Source of the DNA: Paraburkholderia haematera
Lineage (GTDB): Bacteria; Pseudomonadota; Gammaproteobacteria; Burkholderiales; Burkholderiaceae
Length of the DNA: 64,000 bases
NCBI RefSeq assembly: GCF_905220975.1
Contig: NZ_CAJNBK010000005.1
Coordinates: forward strand, 248,001 to 312,000
Reading direction: 5' to 3'
Shown here: one piece after another, positions 33,367 through 42,403 of the stretch
Layout of the letters: each line of letters starts with the position of its first letter
Position numbering within the stretch: the stretch's first letter is position 1
Notes under the pieces: generated by a model
Databases searched by the model: none
Told to the model about the DNA's origin: nothing
What the model saw: the letters and a program-made list of their open reading frames with translations, nothing else
Translations under genes and position numbers: made by a program

Positions 33367-33470
33367 CGCCCAGACCGTGAAGGTCCAGGCGAAGTCATCG
33401 GGAGCCCGATGACGGAGGTAACGAATACAGAACTGGCCCGCGACCGGGGATCCCCGGTCGCGGGCCAGTT
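33367..33470 (+). ncRNA. Candidate structured small RNA
   Basis: Three stems follow one another. The first (33367-33391) is CGCC-CA-GACC-GTGAA-GGTC-CA-GGCG, a hairpin with a symmetric CA/CA internal loop. The second (33394-33413) is GTCATCGG-GAGC-CCGATGAC. The third is the perfect 20+20 terminator-like palindrome (33431-33470). GGAGGTAAC between stems two and three looks like a free ribosome-binding sequence without a start codon after it. Strand is a guess. Confidence 0.4.
33431..33470. terminator. Perfect 40-bp palindrome between converging genes
   Basis: AACTGGCCCGCGACCGGGGA is followed directly by its own reverse complement. It lies between the converging genes at 33059-33307 and 33573-33890 and could stop transcription in both directions. 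Confidence 0.7.
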
Positions 33471-33572
33471 CGTTTGAATCAGGGCGCGCGGCTGTTTTGC
33501 GCGCTTGGCGGCCGATCAGGGCAAAGGGCGGAGCCTCTGCGGGTCGTGCCGCTTCACAGCCAGGTTGCCCGC

Positions 33573-33890
33573 TTAGTTGCCGAAATACACCGACTTCGGG
33601 CCGTTCGCCGGAACCGGAAGGCTCGACTGCGACGAGCCGCTCACCGCACCGCCGTAGCCGCTTTCCGCGGATTGTGCGGTACCGTTTTGCACGGCGACAC
33701 GGCTCTGTGCAGCCTGAATGTCAGCCGGGTAGTACGGGTCGGCACGGCCCGGCTGGTAGCCGGCCTTTTCGAGTTGAATCAGTTCTGCGCGCACCTGGGC
33801 ACGGGTCACGGGCTGGTTGGACTGCGCAAACGAGGCGACAGGAGTGGACAGTACAGCAGCGATAACAACAGCTTGAATGAGCGATTTCAT
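33573..33890 (-). CDS. DUF4148 small exported protein
   Basis: The 105-residue protein has a signal peptide (VASFAQS) and the DUF4148 core TRAQVRAELIQLEKAGYQPGR followed by DPYYPADIQAAQ. It ends with a Ser/Gly linker and SVYFGN. This family is expanded in Burkholderiales; function unknown, periplasmic by prediction. GGAGGTAG precedes the ATG. Confidence 0.88.
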   Translation of the reverse strand: MKSLIQAVVIAAVLSTPVASFAQSNQPVTRAQVRAELIQLEKAGYQPGRADPYYPADIQAAQSRVAVQNGTAQSAESGYGGAVSGSSQSSLPVPANGPKSVYFGN

Positions 33891-34069
33891 GATGAACTAC
33901 CTCCAGTTCGGTTTTTATCTTGCTACGAGCGATCTTGTTCGTAGTCAGTGATTGCATTGTAGTTTTGCGATCTGGCCGGAGTAATCATCAATTCAGGTAA
34001 GGTTTGTTGCGAGATTTGAGATAAAAAAGGGAGCTTCGGCTGATGAACGCTTGGACTCACGGCGGCTTG

Positions 34070-35650
34070 CTAAGAGCGCGCTGCCGTGACCGGGGCGCTG
34101 TCTTGCGGTGCCTTCGCGGGGACTTTGGTGGACTGCATGAGCCGGGTGAACGCCTGGCCGGTGCGCGCTTCACGATCATCCCGGGCTTGATAGAAGTCCT
34201 CGCTGAGCCACTGTCCGAAACGCATCATCGCGGAGCCGAGCGCGCTTTTTAACCGAACCCATCCTGTTTCCATCAGCGCGAGTTGCGAAGCCGAATCCAC
34301 CAGGCCCGCGGCCAATGTATCCAGCTCTGCGTGCAAGTGGTCCGCGAAATGATGGAGTCCGTGCTGATTGCCGTTTGACGACTTCCGCTCCAGCTCTACG
34401 TGCTCCGCAATCAGCGATTGATTGGTCACGCGGATAAAAGGCACCGTATCGGTCCGGGCAATACCCGTCGAGCGGATCGCCGGTCCGAGGCTTGCCGCGG
34501 CCTGGGTGCGATTACCGAGCGGTGCAAGCTCCCACTTGTCACAGAGATACTTCAGCAAGCTGCAATGATCGAATTGCGTATGGCACACGCCGGCATCGCA
34601 CCAGGGAGAGACGAGAATGGCGGGGACACGCACGCCCAGTTGGGTGAAGTCGAAGCTGTTTGTGTGTTCGTCGGGCGCTACGGCGTTCGATGGCGGAGGC
34701 ACATGGTCGAAGAAACCGCCGTGCTCGTCGTACAGGATGACTAACAGTGTGCTTTCCCACAATGCCTGATTGGAACGCAGCGCATTGTAGGTGTCGGCGA
34801 TCAGCTTCTCCGCCTTCATGATGTTGTGCGGCGGATGATCGTCGTTCTGTGCTTCGCCGAAGTATTTCGGTTCGATGAGAACGAACTCCGGAAACGCGTT
34901 CGCGGGACCGGCCGCATCGTCGAAGAAAGTGTCGAACAGCCGGTAATTGGCGAGGTTTTTCGCCTGGCGCTGGTTTTTCAATAGCAGCGATGCGGGAAAA
35001 TCGTAGAAGTAGATCTTCCACGTTTTCTCCCGGTCATTCAAACGGTCGAAAATCGTGTCCTGGTTCTGCTCGATGTACCACCTTGGATTCAGGGCATCGA
35101 GTCCAACCGGCATCTCCACTTCACCCATCGACGTACCCGTTAGCGCGAAATAACGGTTCGGCCAGGTTGGGCCCGGTAACGACGAAAACCACTTGTCACA
35201 CACGGTGAATTGCTCGCCCAGCACGTGTAACGCCGGGAGAAAACCGTGCGGGTAATAGCCCATGATGTCTTGCCGCGCGGCGAGGGTGCTCTTCGGGTAG
35301 TCACTCGCGAACGATCGAACGAAGCCGCCGTTGTCTCCCGCGATCTGAGCCAGCACAGCTTTGTGTCCGTGATCCGGATCGTGCCGCATCTGCCGCTCTT
35401 GCGTCGCCTGAGGGAAAAATGCATGGCCTTGGCCGTCCTCATTGGATTTGGACGCGGCGTTACGTATTCCATCCAGACCGGCGTGCACTGCGTCGAGACA
35501 GCCGAGCATCTGATCGAAGGAATGATTTTCCATCAGCAGCAGGACGACATGTTCGATCCGGTCTTTCTGTATGTTCGCAGCACTTGCCGCATTCGACGTG
35601 TGTGCCTCGCTTGCAGCCGCTTCGCCGTCGTGGACGTCACTCATATTCAT
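34070..35650 (-). CDS. Phosphoesterase-family protein (phospholipase C / acid phosphatase type)
   Basis: The 526-residue protein carries the phosphoesterase-family blocks: HVVLLLMENHSFDQMLG near the N terminus (with the Glu/Asn pair for metal and nucleophile chemistry), FSSLPGPTWPNRYFALTGTS, LLVILYDEHGGFFDHVPPP and RVPAILVSPWC. These are shared by non-haemolytic phospholipase C and AcpA-type acid phosphatases. Unlike most PLCs it lacks a Tat signal and a C-terminal DUF756 domain, so it is likely cytoplasmic or secreted otherwise. It is monocistronic. Substrate unknown. Confidence 0.83.
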   Translation of the reverse strand: MNMSDVHDGEAAASEAHTSNAASAANIQKDRIEHVVLLLMENHSFDQMLGCLDAVHAGLDGIRNAASKSNEDGQGHAFFPQATQERQMRHDPDHGHKAVLAQIAGDNGGFVRSFASDYPKSTLAARQDIMGYYPHGFLPALHVLGEQFTVCDKWFSSLPGPTWPNRYFALTGTSMGEVEMPVGLDALNPRWYIEQNQDTIFDRLNDREKTWKIYFYDFPASLLLKNQRQAKNLANYRLFDTFFDDAAGPANAFPEFVLIEPKYFGEAQNDDHPPHNIMKAEKLIADTYNALRSNQALWESTLLVILYDEHGGFFDHVPPPSNAVAPDEHTNSFDFTQLGVRVPAILVSPWCDAGVCHTQFDHCSLLKYLCDKWELAPLGNRTQAAASLGPAIRSTGIARTDTVPFIRVTNQSLIAEHVELERKSSNGNQHGLHHFADHLHAELDTLAAGLVDSASQLALMETGWVRLKSALGSAMMRFGQWLSEDFYQARDDREARTGQAFTRLMQSTKVPAKAPQDSAPVTAARS

Positions 35651-35816
35651 CGCTCCAGCAGGGGATTGGATGGATTTTTCGTGCGTACTACCGTGTCAGC
35701 TCGATCAGATAATGTCAGCGTTGCAAACGTAGCGCAAAACGCGCCGTAGCGAAAGCGTGTTGCACTTCGATCCGTTATGCAAAATGAATGCGAGGCGAAA
35801 CAAAACAGGCATAAAA

Positions 35817-35839
35817 AAAGGGCGCCGACGGCGCCCTTT
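35817..35839 (-). terminator. Intrinsic terminator of the ABC operon
   Basis: AAAGGGCGCC-GAC-GGCGCCCTTT is a 10-bp stem. Read on the minus strand it is followed by a run of T residues, the standard intrinsic form, 26 bases after the permease stop. Confidence 0.85.
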
Positions 35840-35864
35840 CTCGCTATACCACCTTGCAGTCAAC

Positions 35865-36728
35865 TCAAACCGCTGCAGGCCGCCACTTCAACAGCCGCTG
35901 TTCGACCGCGGTCAACAGATAGTCCGCAGCCAGTGCGACCACGGCCAGCACGATCATTGCCGCAAACACCCCGCTTGCATTGAACGCCCCTTGCGCCGTG
36001 GAGATCAGCAGACCGATACCTTGCTTCGAGCCGAGGAATTCGCCCACCACCGCACCGACCAGCGCGAAGCCGAAGCTCACGTGCAGGCTGGCAAGAATCC
36101 AGCTCAACGCCGACGGGATCACCACCGAGGTCGTCACCTGACGGCGCGACGCACCCAGAATCTGCGCATTCGCGATCATGTAACGGTCCGCTTCACGCAC
36201 GCCCTGAAACGCATTGGCGAACACGACGAAGAACACCATCACCACCGCCAGCGCCACCTTCGAAGCCATGCCGAGACCGAGTGCAATCACGAACACCGAA
36301 CCGAGCACGACGCGCGGAATCGAGTTGGCGATCTTGATGTAGAGGCTGAACACGTCGGAGAGCAGCTTGTTGCGGCCGAGCACGATGCCGCAGAAGATGC
36401 CCGCCACCGAACCGATAATGAAGCCGAGCCCGGTTTCTTCAAGCGTGACCCACACCTGCGTCAGGAGCGGGCCTTGCGACGTACCGTTCACGAACCAGTC
36501 GACGATCTGATCGAAGATCGCGGTCGGCATCGAGAAGAAGAACGGATCGATCCACTTCAGGCGCGCGGACAATTCCCACCCGCCGAGTACGACCACGAGC
36601 ACGACAATGCGCAGCGTGACCACCAGCGCATGACGTTGCCGGATGCGTTTTTGCGCGACACGCTCGACCTGGGCGAGCGTCGCGGGATCGATGCCCGAAG
36701 GTATCGTCTGTTGAGGGGTAGTAGACAT
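35865..36728 (-). CDS. ABC transporter permease (SsuC/TauC type)
   Basis: The 287-residue inner-membrane protein has about six TM segments and the permease EAA-like loop (ANAFQGVREADRYMIANAQILGASRRQV...PSALSWIL) that docks with the ATPase. ATG 36728 has AAGGAACG upstream; an in-frame ATG at 36776 would overlap the ATPase gene. Last gene of the substrate-binding protein - ATPase - permease operon. The family covers alkanesulfonate, taurine, nitrate and aromatic-sulfonate importers. Confidence 0.88.
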   Translation of the reverse strand: MSTTPQQTIPSGIDPATLAQVERVAQKRIRQRHALVVTLRIVVLVVVLGGWELSARLKWIDPFFFSMPTAIFDQIVDWFVNGTSQGPLLTQVWVTLEETGLGFIIGSVAGIFCGIVLGRNKLLSDVFSLYIKIANSIPRVVLGSVFVIALGLGMASKVALAVVMVFFVVFANAFQGVREADRYMIANAQILGASRRQVTTSVVIPSALSWILASLHVSFGFALVGAVVGEFLGSKQGIGLLISTAQGAFNASGVFAAMIVLAVVALAADYLLTAVEQRLLKWRPAAV

Positions 36729-36744
36729 GTTTGACGTTCCTTGA

Positions 36745-37539
36745 TTAGCCGATCTGCACTTCTTCGCGCAGGTCATGCCAGATGTCGCGCGAGATTTCGA
36801 TGAAACGCGGTTCGTAGCGAATTTCCGACGTGACGCGCGGACGCGGCAGATCGATTTCGTACACTTTCTTCAGCGTGGCCGGGCGCGCCGTCAGCACGAA
36901 CACACGGTCGGCGAGCGCAATCGCTTCTTCCAGATCGTGCGTCACGAACACCACCGAGCCGGCGCCGCCCCACAGTTGCAGCAATTCGTCCTGCATCAGC
37001 GTGCGGGTCTGCATGTCGAGCGCAGAGAAGGGCTCATCCATCAGCAGGATTTCCGGCTTGTTGATGAAGGTTTGCGCGAGCGCCACGCGCTTTCTCATGC
37101 CGCCGGACAGTTGGTGCGGATAGTGCTTGCCGAACTTGTCGAGGCCTACGCGGCGCAGCCATTCGTTGGCTTCGTCGTACGCGGCGGATTTCGAGCGGCC
37201 GCGATACAGCGGACCGGCCGCGACGTTGTCGATCACCGAGCGCCACGGAAACACGGCATCCGCCTGAAACACGAAGCCGATACGCGGATCGATGCCGTCC
37301 ACCGGTGCGCCCATGACGCGCACTTCACCGGTGGTCGGCTTGAGCAAGCCGGTGATCATGCTGAGCGTGGTGGACTTGCCGCAGCCCGTCGGGCCGACAA
37401 TCGCGACAAACTCGCCGCGTGCCACCGACATGCTGAACTCGCGCAACGCGATCGTCGCTTTGCCGTCGGGAGAAATGAAACGGCACGATACGTTGCGGAA
37501 CTCGATGGCGGGCGTATCGCGTGACATTGGTTGATTCAT
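36745..37539 (-). CDS. ABC transporter ATP-binding protein (SsuB/TauB type)
   Basis: The 264-residue ATPase shows Walker A GPTGCGKSTT, Q-loop GFVFQADAVFPWR, signature LSGGMRKRVALAQ, Walker B EILLMDEPFSALD and the switch His in FVTHDLEEA. Those features and its order between binding protein and permease place it in the sulfonate/nitrate/taurine importer group. It follows the binding-protein gene by 54 bases. Confidence 0.92.
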   Translation of the reverse strand: MNQPMSRDTPAIEFRNVSCRFISPDGKATIALREFSMSVARGEFVAIVGPTGCGKSTTLSMITGLLKPTTGEVRVMGAPVDGIDPRIGFVFQADAVFPWRSVIDNVAAGPLYRGRSKSAAYDEANEWLRRVGLDKFGKHYPHQLSGGMRKRVALAQTFINKPEILLMDEPFSALDMQTRTLMQDELLQLWGGAGSVVFVTHDLEEAIALADRVFVLTARPATLKKVYEIDLPRPRVTSEIRYEPRFIEISRDIWHDLREEVQIG

Positions 37540-37593
37540 CGGGTGGTGCCTCGTCGTTCTCGTGATATTTGAAAGGGCGTCAACTTGAGGGCG

Positions 37594-38613
37594 TTACTTC
37601 GCCGCGGTCTTGACCGCTGTCGACACGTAGTCGTTGGTGTAGGTCTTGGCGAGGTCGATATGCTTACCCTTCACCGAAGGATTGAACGCCGACAACACCT
37701 TCAGGACCGTGTCCGGGCCGTCGGCGGGCATCTTGCCGTCCTTCGTGAACATCGGCAGCGACGCCTTCAGCGCGCCGACGTACAGGTCCTTGTTATTGCC
37801 GTAGTAGTCCTTCGGCATCTTCGCGGCGATATCTTCCGCGCTATGTGTCGCGATGAAGTTCAGCGTCTTCGCGAACGCGTGCGCGAGTTTCGTGGCGTCG
37901 TCCTTGTGCGATTCGGCCCATGCGCGCTGCACGTAGAAGCTCGAAGCCGGATACGTGCCGCCTAGCGCGGCGCGCGTGCCTTCCAGCGTGCGCATATCGA
38001 CCAGTACCTTGGCGTCGCCGGTCTTCAGCAACTGCGAGACGGTCGGCTCGGTGGTCATGCCCGCGTCGATGCGGTTCTGCTTGATGGCGGCGATAAAGCT
38101 GTTGTCCGCGCCAACCGGCAGCAGCGTGTATTGGGTGGACGGCACGCCCGCGCGTTGCGCGAGGTATTGCGTGAGGAAGCTGGTCGACGAGCCGAGGCCG
38201 GTCACGCCCAGCGTCTTGCCCTTCACGTCGGCCATGCTCTTGAGTGTTTCGGAGGCCTTGGTGGAGACCATTTCGACTTCACCCGGCACCTGGCCGAAAA
38301 TCACCAGCGCCTGAACTTCCTTGCCCTTGCTCTGCAGGTCGATGGTGTGATCGTAGAAGCCCACCACGCCTTGCACCGCGCCTGCGAGCAGTTCGTTTTC
38401 CGCGTCCACGCCGGCCGGTTGCGAGAGGATTTCGACGTCGAGGCCTTCGTCCTTGAAGTAGCCGAGCTGCTCCGTGAGCTTGGCCGGCAAATAGATGATC
38501 TTGGTGGCGCCGCCAACCATGATCGTCAGTTTCTCGGCGTGAGCCGCGGCCGATGCGGCGGCAAGGGTGAATGCAACACCTGACACGGCGGCAATCTGGC
38601 GCAAGGTACGCAT
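37594..38613 (-). CDS. ABC transporter substrate-binding protein (NMT1/SsuA-like)
   Basis: The 339-residue periplasmic protein has a signal peptide (AAAHAEKLT) and an NMT1/THI5-like binding fold: KIIYLPAKLTEQLGYFKDEGLDVEI near the N terminus, then ELLAGAVQGVVGFYDHTIDLQ and the GVTGLGSSTSFLTQYL hinge. First gene of the importer operon. It is divergent from the first response-regulator gene (38897), whose TctD-like product could control it. The 283-base gap shows no clear operator to me. Confidence 0.88.
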   Translation of the reverse strand: MRTLRQIAAVSGVAFTLAAASAAAHAEKLTIMVGGATKIIYLPAKLTEQLGYFKDEGLDVEILSQPAGVDAENELLAGAVQGVVGFYDHTIDLQSKGKEVQALVIFGQVPGEVEMVSTKASETLKSMADVKGKTLGVTGLGSSTSFLTQYLAQRAGVPSTQYTLLPVGADNSFIAAIKQNRIDAGMTTEPTVSQLLKTGDAKVLVDMRTLEGTRAALGGTYPASSFYVQRAWAESHKDDATKLAHAFAKTLNFIATHSAEDIAAKMPKDYYGNNKDLYVGALKASLPMFTKDGKMPADGPDTVLKVLSAFNPSVKGKHIDLAKTYTNDYVSTAVKTAAK

Positions 38614-38896
38614 GGAGCAGTCTCCTTAGGTTTAGTCGCCGCTAGGTGCTCAGGCGGCGCTTTCTGGGTGAATGACGAGGATTATAGAAATTGGAAACCT
38701 TCTGGCAGCTTTCGGTGCTGTGGGCAAATCATGGGTGTTAACCCGAGAATTCGCCACAACCGTGCCGCTACCTCCAGACAAACCCCACTACGGGTGCCAC
38801 AAACCGTGCAAGCCGCGCGCAAAGCCCTTGTTTTGCGGCACAATCGGCGTCCTGACTTTCGCCGCGCATTGCGTTCCCTATTTCGCCGTTCCCGCC

Positions 38897-39574
38897 ATGA
38901 AGCTGCTGCTCATCGAAGACAACCCCACGCTGGCACACTGGCTCGCAAAGATGCTCGAGCAGGAAGCGTTCGCGCTCGACGCCGTGCAGGACGGCGACGC
39001 GGCGGACCGCTTGCTGCGTACCAATCACTACGACGTGATCCTGCTCGACCTGAATCTGCCGAAGCTGTCCGGCAAGAACGTGCTGCGCCGTTTGCGCCAG
39101 CGCGGGGACGCCACGCCGGTGCTGATCCTGACCGCGAGCGGTTCGATCGACGAAAAAGTGGAACTGCTCGGCGCCGGCGCAGACGACTATCTGGTGAAGC
39201 CGTTCGAAGTGCGCGAGCTGATTGCGCGGATCAAGGTGGCGATCCGGCGTCAGTCGCCGTCAAAGGCCAGCGAGGTGCTGTGCGGCGATCTCGCGTTCGA
39301 CATCGACACGCGGCAGTTCACGCTGAAGGGCGCGCCGCTGAATGTCACGCCGCGCGAGCGCTCGGTGCTCGAAACGCTGATCCTGCGGCTGGGCAAGACG
39401 GTGACAAAGCCGGCACTGGTCGACGCAATCTTCACACTCGCAGACGAGCCGAGCGAGGACGCGGTCGAGATCTATATTTCGCGGTTGCGCAAAAAGCTCG
39501 ACGGCAGTTCGGCAGCGATTGTCACGTTGCGTGGGCTGGGTTATCTGCTGCGCAAGAAAGAAGATGACCAATAG
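38897..39574 (+). CDS. OmpR/TctD-family response regulator 1
   Basis: The 225-residue protein has a receiver domain (acid pair ED at 7-8, phospho-acceptor Asp51 in LLDLNLP, Lys in VKPFEV) and an OmpR winged helix (LNVTPRERSVLETLI ... ISRLRKKLDGSSAAIVTLRGLGYLLR). ATG 38897 is preferred because the receiver starts exactly there; the upstream in-frame extension has no domain. It overlaps the following kinase gene by 11 bases. Confidence 0.93.
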   Translation: MKLLLIEDNPTLAHWLAKMLEQEAFALDAVQDGDAADRLLRTNHYDVILLDLNLPKLSGKNVLRRLRQRGDATPVLILTASGSIDEKVELLGAGADDYLVKPFEVRELIARIKVAIRRQSPSKASEVLCGDLAFDIDTRQFTLKGAPLNVTPRERSVLETLILRLGKTVTKPALVDAIFTLADEPSEDAVEIYISRLRKKLDGSSAAIVTLRGLGYLLRKKEDDQ

Positions 39575-40958
39575 TCTGCGCATGCGCCTGCTCTGGTGGC
39601 TGCTGGTGCCGCTCGCGTTGTACGTGTTCGTGACCGGCAAGGCCGAGTACGACAACGCGCGGCGCACGGCGGATCTGGTGCAGGACAACCAGCTTATCTC
39701 GTCGGCGCGCATGATCGCCGGTGAGGTGGAATGGGTGGACGGTTTTCTGCGCGTGGACGTGCCGCCGGCCGCGCTCGAAGTGTTCGTGTCGCCGTATCGC
39801 GATCAGGTGTTCTACAGCGTGCGGGTCGACGATGGCCGCCTGCTGGCGGGCACACCTGATTTCCCGCCGCGCGCGGCACAGGCCCCCGACACGCCCGATC
39901 ACTACGACGCCGATCTGCATGGCCAGCCCGTGCGCGCGGTCGGGATCGTGCGCCTGATGTACGACAACGGCGCGACGCGCCGCGTGCGGGTCACGGTGGG
40001 CAAGACGGTGCGCTCGCGTGACGCGATGGCGCAGGAATTGTGGCAGCCGCAACTCGTGCGGCAAATCGAAATGATCGTGCTGGCGGTCGCGTTGGCCTGC
40101 ATCGGCCTCACGTTCGAGTTGCGGCCGCTGATGAAAGTGAAGGAAGAAGTCGCCGACCGCGACCCCATGCAGCTCGAGCCGATTCGCGTCGAGCGTCTGC
40201 ATACCGAGTTGCGGCCCATCGTCGAAGCGATCAATCAATGTATCGCGCGGCTCGGCGTGCAGGTGGCGGCACAACGGCGGTTTATCGCGGATGCCGCGCA
40301 CCAGTTGCGAACGCCGCTCACGCTGCTCGGCACACAGTTGCAGTTCGCGCGCCAGCAGGACGGCCTGAATCCCGCGCTCGATGAAGCGCTCGCCGCAATG
40401 CATCGCAGCAATCGTTCAATGGTCGGACTCACCAACAAGCTGCTGTTGCTCGCGCAGGCCGAGGCCGCGGACAACACGCAACTGGCGGTGGAAACCGTGG
40501 ATCTCGTGCCGTTGGCCATGGAAGTGGTGGAGGATCTGGCGCTGCTCGCTCAGGCCCGGGACATCGATCTGGGGGCGGAACTGAGCGGCCCCGCGCCGGT
40601 CGCCGGACATCGGGGTCTGCTTCAGGCGTTGATCGCCAATCTCGCGGAGAACGCGATCCGTTACACGGGCAGTGGCGGCCACGTCACGGTGGCGGTCAGC
40701 GCCCACGCCGATTCGGTCGCCGTGTCGGTGCTGGACGATGGCCCCGGTATTCCGGCCGAGTCGCGCAGCCGGGTGTTCGAGCCGTTTTTCCGGGCATCGG
40801 CGGATACGGAAGGAACGGGGCTGGGCCTCGCTATCGTGCGCGAGATCGCGGACGCGCACCACGGGGAGATCGTGCTCAAGCCGGGCGAAGGCGGCAAAGG
40901 CGTGCACATGACGGTCACGTTTCCGCGTGCGCCGGCGGACGGGATTCAGCCCGGTTAA
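39564..40958 (+). CDS. TctE-like sensor histidine kinase 1
   Basis: The 464-residue kinase starts MTNSLRMRLLWWLLVPLALYV, a first TM segment. A periplasmic 2CSK_N-type sensor region follows (about 35-160), then a second TM (IEMIVLAVALACIGLTF), a HAMP-like linker and the phospho-acceptor His246 in ADAAHQLRTPL. The ATPase domain has NLAENAIRYT (N box), DDGPGIP (G1) and GTGLGLAIVREI (G2). Its gene overlaps the regulator gene 1 end. It closely resembles the next kinase. Confidence 0.92.
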   Translation: MTNSLRMRLLWWLLVPLALYVFVTGKAEYDNARRTADLVQDNQLISSARMIAGEVEWVDGFLRVDVPPAALEVFVSPYRDQVFYSVRVDDGRLLAGTPDFPPRAAQAPDTPDHYDADLHGQPVRAVGIVRLMYDNGATRRVRVTVGKTVRSRDAMAQELWQPQLVRQIEMIVLAVALACIGLTFELRPLMKVKEEVADRDPMQLEPIRVERLHTELRPIVEAINQCIARLGVQVAAQRRFIADAAHQLRTPLTLLGTQLQFARQQDGLNPALDEALAAMHRSNRSMVGLTNKLLLLAQAEAADNTQLAVETVDLVPLAMEVVEDLALLAQARDIDLGAELSGPAPVAGHRGLLQALIANLAENAIRYTGSGGHVTVAVSAHADSVAVSVLDDGPGIPAESRSRVFEPFFRASADTEGTGLGLAIVREIADAHHGEIVLKPGEGGKGVHMTVTFPRAPADGIQPG

Positions 40959-40995
40959 ATCAGCCGCTTCATCCAGAAGAGAGGAACGACGAATC

Positions 40996-42378
40996 GTGTT
41001 TTCAGGCAGTTTGCGCGGACGTTTGCTGTGGTGGCTCTTGCTGCCGCTGGCGGCGTTCGTTTCCATTTCCGGCGTGATTTCGTATCGCAACGCGCAGACC
41101 ACGGCCGACCTGGTTCAGGACAACGCCTTGCTATCGTCGATGCGCATCATTGGCGAGGACATCGACTGGGATAACGGCAACGTTTCGATCCAGATTCCGC
41201 CGGCCGCGCTCGAGTTGTTCGAGTCGCCGGAACAGGACAGTGTGTTCTATCGCGTCGAAGCGAGCGGCCACCGGCTGCTGGCCGGCAGTCTCGATCTGCC
41301 GGTGCCGCGCGGCGTGGGCGACGTCCCCATGCTGTACTCCACGCATCTCGACGACGGTCGCGCCGTGCGGGCGGTTGCTTACGTGCGGCAGCTATACGAT
41401 TCGGGCCGCACCGAAGAAGTTGTCGTGGCAGTCGCGAAGACGGAAGGCTCGCGCGACGCAATGGTGTGGCGTTTGTTGCGTCCGCAACTGTTCGGCGAGG
41501 TGCTCACGCTGGTGCTTGCCATGGTGTTCGTCTATCTCGGCCTGACTTTCGAATTGCGGCCGTTGATGAAGGTGAAGGACGACGTCTCCGATCGCCACGC
41601 GTCGCAGCTTGAACCGATACGCGTGGCGCGCTTGCATGTCGAATTAAGGCCTATCGTCGAAGCGATCAACCAGTGCATTGCGCGCATGGGTCAGCAGGCC
41701 GCAACGCAACGGCAATTCATCTCCGATGCCGCGCATCAATTGCGCACGCCGCTCGCGTTGCTGGTTGCGCAGATCCAGTACGCGCGGCAACGTGAGAATC
41801 GCGACGTGCCGCTCAACGAAGCGCTGGCCGGCATGCATAAAAGCAGCCGCAAGCTGACCACCTTGACCAATAAATTGTTGCTGCTCGCTCAGGCTGAGTC
41901 CGAGGCGCCCGCCAATACGCGCGAACGGGTCGATCTGAGCGCGTCGATCGCGGGCGTGCTGGAGGAGTTGATTGCATTCGCGCAGTCGCGTGCAATCGAT
42001 CTGGGTGCTGAACTGGAAGACGGTTTATACGTGACCGGCGACGAGGCATTGACCGCTGCGCTCGTGACCAATCTCGTCGACAACGCGCTGCGCTACACGC
42101 AACCCGGCGGCCGCGTCACCGTGCACACGCGGCGCAGCAATGACCGCGCGATCGTGCGCGTGATCGACAATGGGCCGGGTATCAAAATCGAAGCGAGGGC
42201 GCGCGTGTTCGAGCGTTTCTATCGCGCGTCGAGTCACGCAGACGGAACCGGACTCGGCTTGCCGATCGTGCGCGAGATCGCTCATCGGCAAGGCGGCACC
42301 GTCACGCTCGAACCGGGGGAGGGCGGGGTCGGCCTGGTCGCCACCGTCGAGATGCGACTATGGTCGGCAGCAGTTTGA
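40996..42378 (+). CDS. TctE-like sensor histidine kinase 2
   Basis: The 460-residue paralogue of kinase 1 begins VFSGSLRGRLLWWLLLPLAAFV from a GTG at 40996 with GAGAGGAA upstream. It has the same sensor layout, His247 in SDAAHQLRTPL, NLVDNALRYT, DNGPGIK and GTGLGLPIVREI. An ATG at 40927 would overlap kinase 1 and lengthen the cytosolic tail. It is followed 25 bases later by response regulator 2, its probable partner. Confidence 0.9.
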   Translation: MFSGSLRGRLLWWLLLPLAAFVSISGVISYRNAQTTADLVQDNALLSSMRIIGEDIDWDNGNVSIQIPPAALELFESPEQDSVFYRVEASGHRLLAGSLDLPVPRGVGDVPMLYSTHLDDGRAVRAVAYVRQLYDSGRTEEVVVAVAKTEGSRDAMVWRLLRPQLFGEVLTLVLAMVFVYLGLTFELRPLMKVKDDVSDRHASQLEPIRVARLHVELRPIVEAINQCIARMGQQAATQRQFISDAAHQLRTPLALLVAQIQYARQRENRDVPLNEALAGMHKSSRKLTTLTNKLLLLAQAESEAPANTRERVDLSASIAGVLEELIAFAQSRAIDLGAELEDGLYVTGDEALTAALVTNLVDNALRYTQPGGRVTVHTRRSNDRAIVRVIDNGPGIKIEARARVFERFYRASSHADGTGLGLPIVREIAHRQGGTVTLEPGEGGVGLVATVEMRLWSAAV

Positions 42379-42403
42379 TGCGCTGCCATATCAGGGGAAC
42401 TCT

